From: Butyricicoccus pullicaecorum
GTDB taxonomy: Bacteria > Bacillota > Clostridia > Oscillospirales > Butyricicoccaceae
Length of the DNA stretch: 64,000 nucleotides
Assembly: GCA_021531865.1 (NCBI GenBank)
Contig: JAFBIW010000001.1
Coordinates: 248,001 to 312,000 of the forward strand
Direction of reading: 5' to 3'
The position numbers and the translations under genes are program-made. Positions 61,179-64,000 of the stretch are shown piece after piece. The notes beneath the pieces are model-generated. The model saw only the letters and a list, made by a program, of their open reading frames with translations. It was not told where the DNA came from and ran no database searches. Every line of letters begins with the position of its first letter. Within the stretch, counting starts at the first letter, position 1.

Positions 61179-62441
61179 ATGAACCAGAAAAAACCGTTCG
61201 TCACCCTGGAACAGGTGCAGGAAATGGTCAAGACCTATCCCACGCCCTTCCACCTCTACGACGAAAAGGGCATCCGTGAGAACGCCCGCCGCGTCAAGGC
61301 TGCCTTCGCCTGGAATCCGGGCTTCAAGGAATACTTCGCGGTCAAGGCCACGCCCAATCCCCGTCTGCTCCAGATCCTGAAGGAGGAGGGCTTTGGCTGT
61401 GACTGCTCGAGCTACACCGAGCTGCTGATGAGCGAGGCCGTCGGTCAGACTGGCCACAACATCATGTTCTCCTCTAACGTGACCCCGGCCGAGGACTTCG
61501 CGCTGGCGGCCAAGCTGGGCGCGATCATCAACTTCGACGACATCACCCACATTGATTTCTTCGAGCAGATCGCCCCGTTCCCCGAGACCATGTGCTGCCG
61601 CTACAATCCGGGCGGTGATTTCAAGATCGAAAACGAGATCATGGACACCCCGCAGGACGCGAAGTACGGCATGACCCGCCCGCAGCTCACCGAGGCCTTC
61701 CTGAAGCTCAAGGCCAAGGGCGTCAAGCACTTCGGTATTCACGCCTTTCTGGCCTCGAACACAGTTGCGAACGAGTACTATCCGGTACTGGCACGTATCC
61801 TGTTCGAGACGGCGGTTGAATTGCAGCGCGAGACCGGCGTACACATTGCGTTCGTCAATCTGTCGGGCGGTGTAGGCATCCCCTACCGTCCCGAGCAGGC
61901 GCCGAATGACATCATGGAGATCGGCGAGGGCGTGCGCCGCGCGTATGAGGAGGTTCTGGTACCGGCCGGTATGGGCGACGTGGCCATCTTCACCGAGATG
62001 GGTCGTTTCATCCTCGGGCCTTACGGCTGTCTGGTCGCCCAGTGCCTGCATCACAAGCACACGCACAAGGAATATGTCGGTCTGGATGCCTGTGCGGCCA
62101 ACCTGATGCGCCCGGCGATGTACGGCGCATACCATCACATCACGGTGCTGGGCAAGGAGGACGCGCCCTGCGACCATAAGTATGATGTGACCGGCGGTCT
62201 GTGCGAGAACAACGATAAGTTTGCGATCGACCGCATGCTGCCCGAGATCGACGACGGCGATTATCTGGTCATTCACGACACGGGTGCGCACGGCTTCTCG
62301 ATGGGTTATAACTATAACGGCAAACTGCGTTCGGCCGAGGTGCTGCTGCACGAGGACGGCACGACTGAGCTGATCCGCCGTGCCGAGACCCCGGAGGACT
62401 ACTTCGCAACGCTCGACGTCACCGGCGTGTTCAAGAAGTAA
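61179..62441 (+). CDS. lysA: Diaminopimelate decarboxylase
   Basis: PLP enzyme that decarboxylates meso-diaminopimelate to lysine. The 420-residue fold-type III protein has the PLP lysine in YFAVKATPNPRLL, FGIHAFLASNT, NLSGGVGIPYRPEQ and the catalytic-cysteine segment GGLCENNDKF. Two ATGs at 61170 and 61179 follow AAAGGA; spacing favours 61179. A 44-base-period duplication and a structured repeat follow in its 3' region. Substrates related to DAP cannot be ruled out for this deeper-branching LysA. Confidence 0.9.
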   Translation: MNQKKPFVTLEQVQEMVKTYPTPFHLYDEKGIRENARRVKAAFAWNPGFKEYFAVKATPNPRLLQILKEEGFGCDCSSYTELLMSEAVGQTGHNIMFSSNVTPAEDFALAAKLGAIINFDDITHIDFFEQIAPFPETMCCRYNPGGDFKIENEIMDTPQDAKYGMTRPQLTEAFLKLKAKGVKHFGIHAFLASNTVANEYYPVLARILFETAVELQRETGVHIAFVNLSGGVGIPYRPEQAPNDIMEIGEGVRRAYEEVLVPAGMGDVAIFTEMGRFILGPYGCLVAQCLHHKHTHKEYVGLDACAANLMRPAMYGAYHHITVLGKEDAPCDHKYDVTGGLCENNDKFAIDRMLPEIDDGDYLVIHDTGAHGFSMGYNYNGKLRSAEVLLHEDGTTELIRRAETPEDYFATLDVTGVFKK

Positions 62442-62443
62442 AG

Positions 62444-62526
62444 CTGCACCGCACCGAACAGACGAAAGCTTCGCCAGCCTTCGGAAACTGCACCGCACCC
62501 AATAAATGAAAGCTTCGCCAGCCTTC
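62444..62526 (+). repeat. Two direct repeats of about 39 bases after lysA
   Basis: Copies start at 62444 and 62488 (period 44) and share CTGCACCGCACC and GAAAGCTTCGCCAGCCTTC with four mismatches. The second copy runs into the structured element at 62508; the first ends after the shared head. Confidence 0.8.
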
Positions 62527-62634
62527 TCGAAGGCTGCGGGGTCTTGGGGCGGCGCCCCAAGTCGCCCATCGCAATGGGCGAAATCCCCCGTTGAAAAATC
62601 CGTGTCCGCCCGGATTTTTCATATCATGAAAAAA
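62508..62634 (+). repeat. Structured multi-hairpin element, copy 1 (3' region of lysA)
   Basis: In order: CAGCCTT-CTCG-AAGGCTG (62519-62536); an outer stem CGGGG/CCCCG (62537-62541, 62586-62590) enclosing CTTGGGGC-GGC-GCCCCAAG (62543-62561) and CGCCCAT-CGCA-ATGGGCG (62563-62580); then a terminator-like hairpin AAAAATCCG/CGGATTTTT (62594-62619). Homologous to the inverted copy at 62820-62967. Confidence 0.8.
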
Positions 62635-62638
62635 ATTC

Positions 62639-62717
62639 AAAAATCCCGGCCTTTTTCGCCGGGATTTTTTTTGTTTTGATGTAAAAAACCGTCCCATTCG
62701 GTTGGGACGGTTTTTTT
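62639..62717. terminator. Two strong bidirectional terminators between lysA and punA
   Basis: AAAAATCCCGGC/GCCGGGATTTTTTTT (62639-62672) and AAAAAACCGTCCC/GGGACGGTTTTTTT (62683-62717). Confidence 0.88.
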
Positions 62718-62778
62718 CTTCCGCATTTCTGATTTGCCTGAAATTTGTTCGGACAACGATAAAAATGAGGAATGATTG

Positions 62779-62816
62779 AAAAAAAAATCGTCCGGCCTGA
62801 ACAGCCGGACGATTTC
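62779..62816 (-). terminator. Terminator of the punA transcript
   Basis: ATCGTCCGGC and GCCGGACGAT with T9 on the minus strand, downstream of element copy 2. Confidence 0.85.
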
Positions 62817-62819
62817 TGA

Positions 62820-62967
62820 TTTTCATCGTATCAAAATCCGGGCCGAACACCGGATTTTGACGGGGGATTCCGCGTCCTGCGGGACGCGGCCAGCCTGCGC
62901 GGCTGGATTGCGCCAAAGGCTCTGCCTTTGGAATCCGCAACCTTCGAGATGGTTGACGAAGCTTTTC
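62820..62967 (-). repeat. Structured multi-hairpin element, copy 2 (3' region of punA)
   Basis: Read on the minus strand: CAACCAT-CTCG-AAGGTTG (62938-62955); outer stem GGATTCC/GGAATCC (62930-62936, 62865-62871) enclosing CCAAAGGC-AGA-GCCTTTGG, an extra CCAGCC/GGCTGG hairpin and CGCGTCC-CGCA-GGACGCG; then AAAATCCGG/CCGGATTTT (62833-62858). Same plan and loops as copy 1 with different stem bases. Confidence 0.8.
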
Positions 62968-62968
62968 G

Positions 62969-62988
62969 GAAAACCGCTTTGCGGTTTT
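62969..62988 (-). other. Hairpin at the punA stop
   Basis: AAAACCGC, AAA, GCGGTTTT (62970-62988) directly after the punA stop codon. It is terminator-like but has no long U-tract. Confidence 0.6.
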
Positions 62989-63801
62989 CTATGCCAGTTC
63001 CACGATGCGGCGGATGAGGCGGCGGAATTTCTCGCCCTGTCGGGCGGCAATCTCCTTGACCTCCTCGTCCGAGAGCGGTTCGCCAGTCACGCCCGCCGCC
63101 GCGTTCGTGATCATAGACAAGGCCAGCACCGGCAGGCCGCAGTGCGCCGCCGCGATAGTCTCGAACACGGTCGACATGCCAACCGCGTCGCCGCCCATCG
63201 TGCGGAACATCCGAATCTCCGCCGGGGTCTCATACTGCGGGCCGTTCACGCCCACGTAAACGCCGTGCCGCAGCACGATCCCACAGTCTTTCGCCGCCCG
63301 ATCGGCCAGCTCCCGCAACGCACGCGGATACGCATAGCACATATCGTTAAAGCGTGGGCCGAGTTCCGGGTCGTTCGGCCCGGTCAGCGGGCTGAGTCCG
63401 GTGAAATTGATGTGGTCGTCGATCACCATGAGATCGCCCTGCGCGAAGTCCAGATTGATGCCGCCCGCCGCATTGGTCAGAATGACCGACCGCAGGCCGA
63501 ACGCCTTCATCACCCGGATTGGATAGGCCACCTCAGCCGGCGACAGACCCTCATAGCCGTGCAGACGTCCCTGCATGCACAGCACGCGCTTGCCCGCCAG
63601 CGTGCCGCAGACCAGCCGCCCGGCGTGGTCGGGCGCGGTTGAACGCGCAAAATGCGGGACTTCGGCAAACGGGATCGCCGCCGCGTCGGTCAGCTCGTCC
63701 GCCAGCGGCCCCAAGCCTGAACCGAGCACAATACCCAGCTCCGCGCCCATCGGAAATGCCTGCCGCAGACAGTTCGCACTCTCCCGAATCTGTTCCATCA
63801 T
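62989..63801 (-). CDS. punA: Purine-nucleoside phosphorylase
   Basis: Phosphorolysis of inosine and guanosine to base plus ribose-1-phosphate. The 270-residue trimeric-type enzyme shows LGIVLGSGLGPLAD, GRLHGYEG, LTNAAGGINLDF, VGVNGPQYETPAEIRM, GGDAVGMSTVFE and ALSMITNAAAG. AAGGAGGG lies 7 bases before the ATG at 63801; another ATG follows immediately. It follows an SAH/MTA deaminase gene by 34 bases: deamination gives an inosine derivative, so the pair suits nucleoside salvage. Confidence 0.96.
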   Translation of the reverse strand: MMEQIRESANCLRQAFPMGAELGIVLGSGLGPLADELTDAAAIPFAEVPHFARSTAPDHAGRLVCGTLAGKRVLCMQGRLHGYEGLSPAEVAYPIRVMKAFGLRSVILTNAAGGINLDFAQGDLMVIDDHINFTGLSPLTGPNDPELGPRFNDMCYAYPRALRELADRAAKDCGIVLRHGVYVGVNGPQYETPAEIRMFRTMGGDAVGMSTVFETIAAAHCGLPVLALSMITNAAAGVTGEPLSDEEVKEIAARQGEKFRRLIRRIVELA

Positions 63802-63835
63802 GACGCATCCCTCCTTGCTCCGCTTCCCCGGCGCA

Positions 63836-64000
63836 TTATAGCTGCGCGAGAATCGCGTCGGTCTCCTTCTGCGTTTCGTACTTCACCTTTTCGATGTCGA
63901 TCGTCGTGTACTCGCCGTCCCGGTACAGCACCTTGCCGTCCACCATCGTCAGGCAGACGTCGCTGCCCTGCGCCGAATAGATCACGTTCGTCAGCAGGTC
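63836..64000 (-). CDS. Amidohydrolase, probably MTA/SAH deaminase, C-terminal end (partial)
   Basis: The minus-strand frame open at the window edge gives 54 residues, DLLTNVIYSAQGSDVC then MVDGKVLYRDGEYTTID and a charged tail, ending TAA at 63836-63838. This is the C-terminal strand region of S-adenosylhomocysteine/5-methylthioadenosine deaminases (MtaD-like), which close with a Y-x-x-xGSDV and VxVDGKxL pattern. The catalytic metal site is beyond the window. The neighbour punA supports a purine-salvage role. Confidence 0.75.
   Translation of the reverse strand, partial: DLLTNVIYSAQGSDVCLTMVDGKVLYRDGEYTTIDIEKVKYETQKETDAILAQL

Noticed and set aside
62865-62936. tRNA-like cloverleaf in element copy 2
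   Set aside because: An outer stem with three hairpins looks like a cloverleaf, but there is no anticodon-loop, T-loop GTTC or D-loop consensus, and copy 1 has one hairpin fewer.
62508-62967. Insertion sequence with terminal inverted repeats
   Set aside because: The inverted copies flank no transposase, only terminators, and no target duplication is seen. Independent 3'-end elements explain it better.

Overview
The window is a GC-rich (about 60%) chromosomal segment of a fermentative Gram-positive anaerobe, most likely an Oscillospirales member of the gut Clostridia. I infer this from the mix of genes: a monomeric [FeFe]-hydrogenase, type III glutamine synthetase, YlmC/DUF4321/MreCD/Maf cell-division genes, several SLH-like secreted proteins, a threonyl T-box, DUF3006 and myo-inositol genes. 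Placement near Butyricicoccaceae is a guess. No rRNA, tRNA, CRISPR array, phage or insertion sequence was recognised.

Layout. 1-3783: N-acetylglucosamine uptake and catabolism (EIIA tail, nagE, nagB, nagA). 3915-7061 (minus): tsf, rpsB, a YlmC-like PRC-barrel protein and a polysaccharide deacetylase. 7189-10040 (minus): an operon of a DivIVA-like coiled-coil protein, a lone fumarase beta-type subunit and a group-B-like [FeFe]-hydrogenase. 10262-12516: threonine ammonia-lyase and a tRNA-dihydrouridine synthase. 12590-14988 (minus): ApbE, a NusG-domain-II protein, a Gx/EetB-like membrane protein and a small lipoprotein, resembling part of a flavin-based extracellular electron transfer locus. 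15103-18993: glnN divergent from dapF and a HAD phosphatase. 19130-27949: surface and membrane functions, with three SLH-like paralogues, a stalk-domain protein behind an ECF-type promoter, L-lactate dehydrogenase, DUF554 and MscS. 28019-31644 (minus): thrS-proS behind a T-box. 31776-33179: two YcxB-like proteins and a small membrane protein.

33303-43792 holds dispersed inositol catabolism (iolE, iolB, iolD) together with malic enzyme, a split transketolase, a DeoR-type and an AraC-type regulator and a lipoprotein. iolG, iolC, iolJ, iolA and a transporter are not here. 43921-49046 (minus): VOC protein, aspS, hisS, mgsA and a MinD-like ATPase. 49145-56982 (minus): one tightly packed operon zapA-U32-DUF4321-maf-mreC-mreD-mrdA. 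57193-59861: proB-proA-CYTH. 59997-62441: an exported metallo-beta-lactamase-fold protein, DUF3006 and lysA. 62989-64000 (minus): punA and the end of an SAH/MTA deaminase, a purine salvage pair.

The most interesting unexplained structure is a pair of inverted, homologous, multi-hairpin elements in the 3' regions of lysA and punA (62508-62634 and 62820-62967). Their hairpin loops are conserved while their stems differ by compensatory changes. Second is a seven-copy CTGAGCAC array with roughly helical spacing at 36426-36530. Third is the hydrogenase operon with its orphan fumarase subunit. Functions are assigned from recognisable motifs and family memory only; no database search was run.
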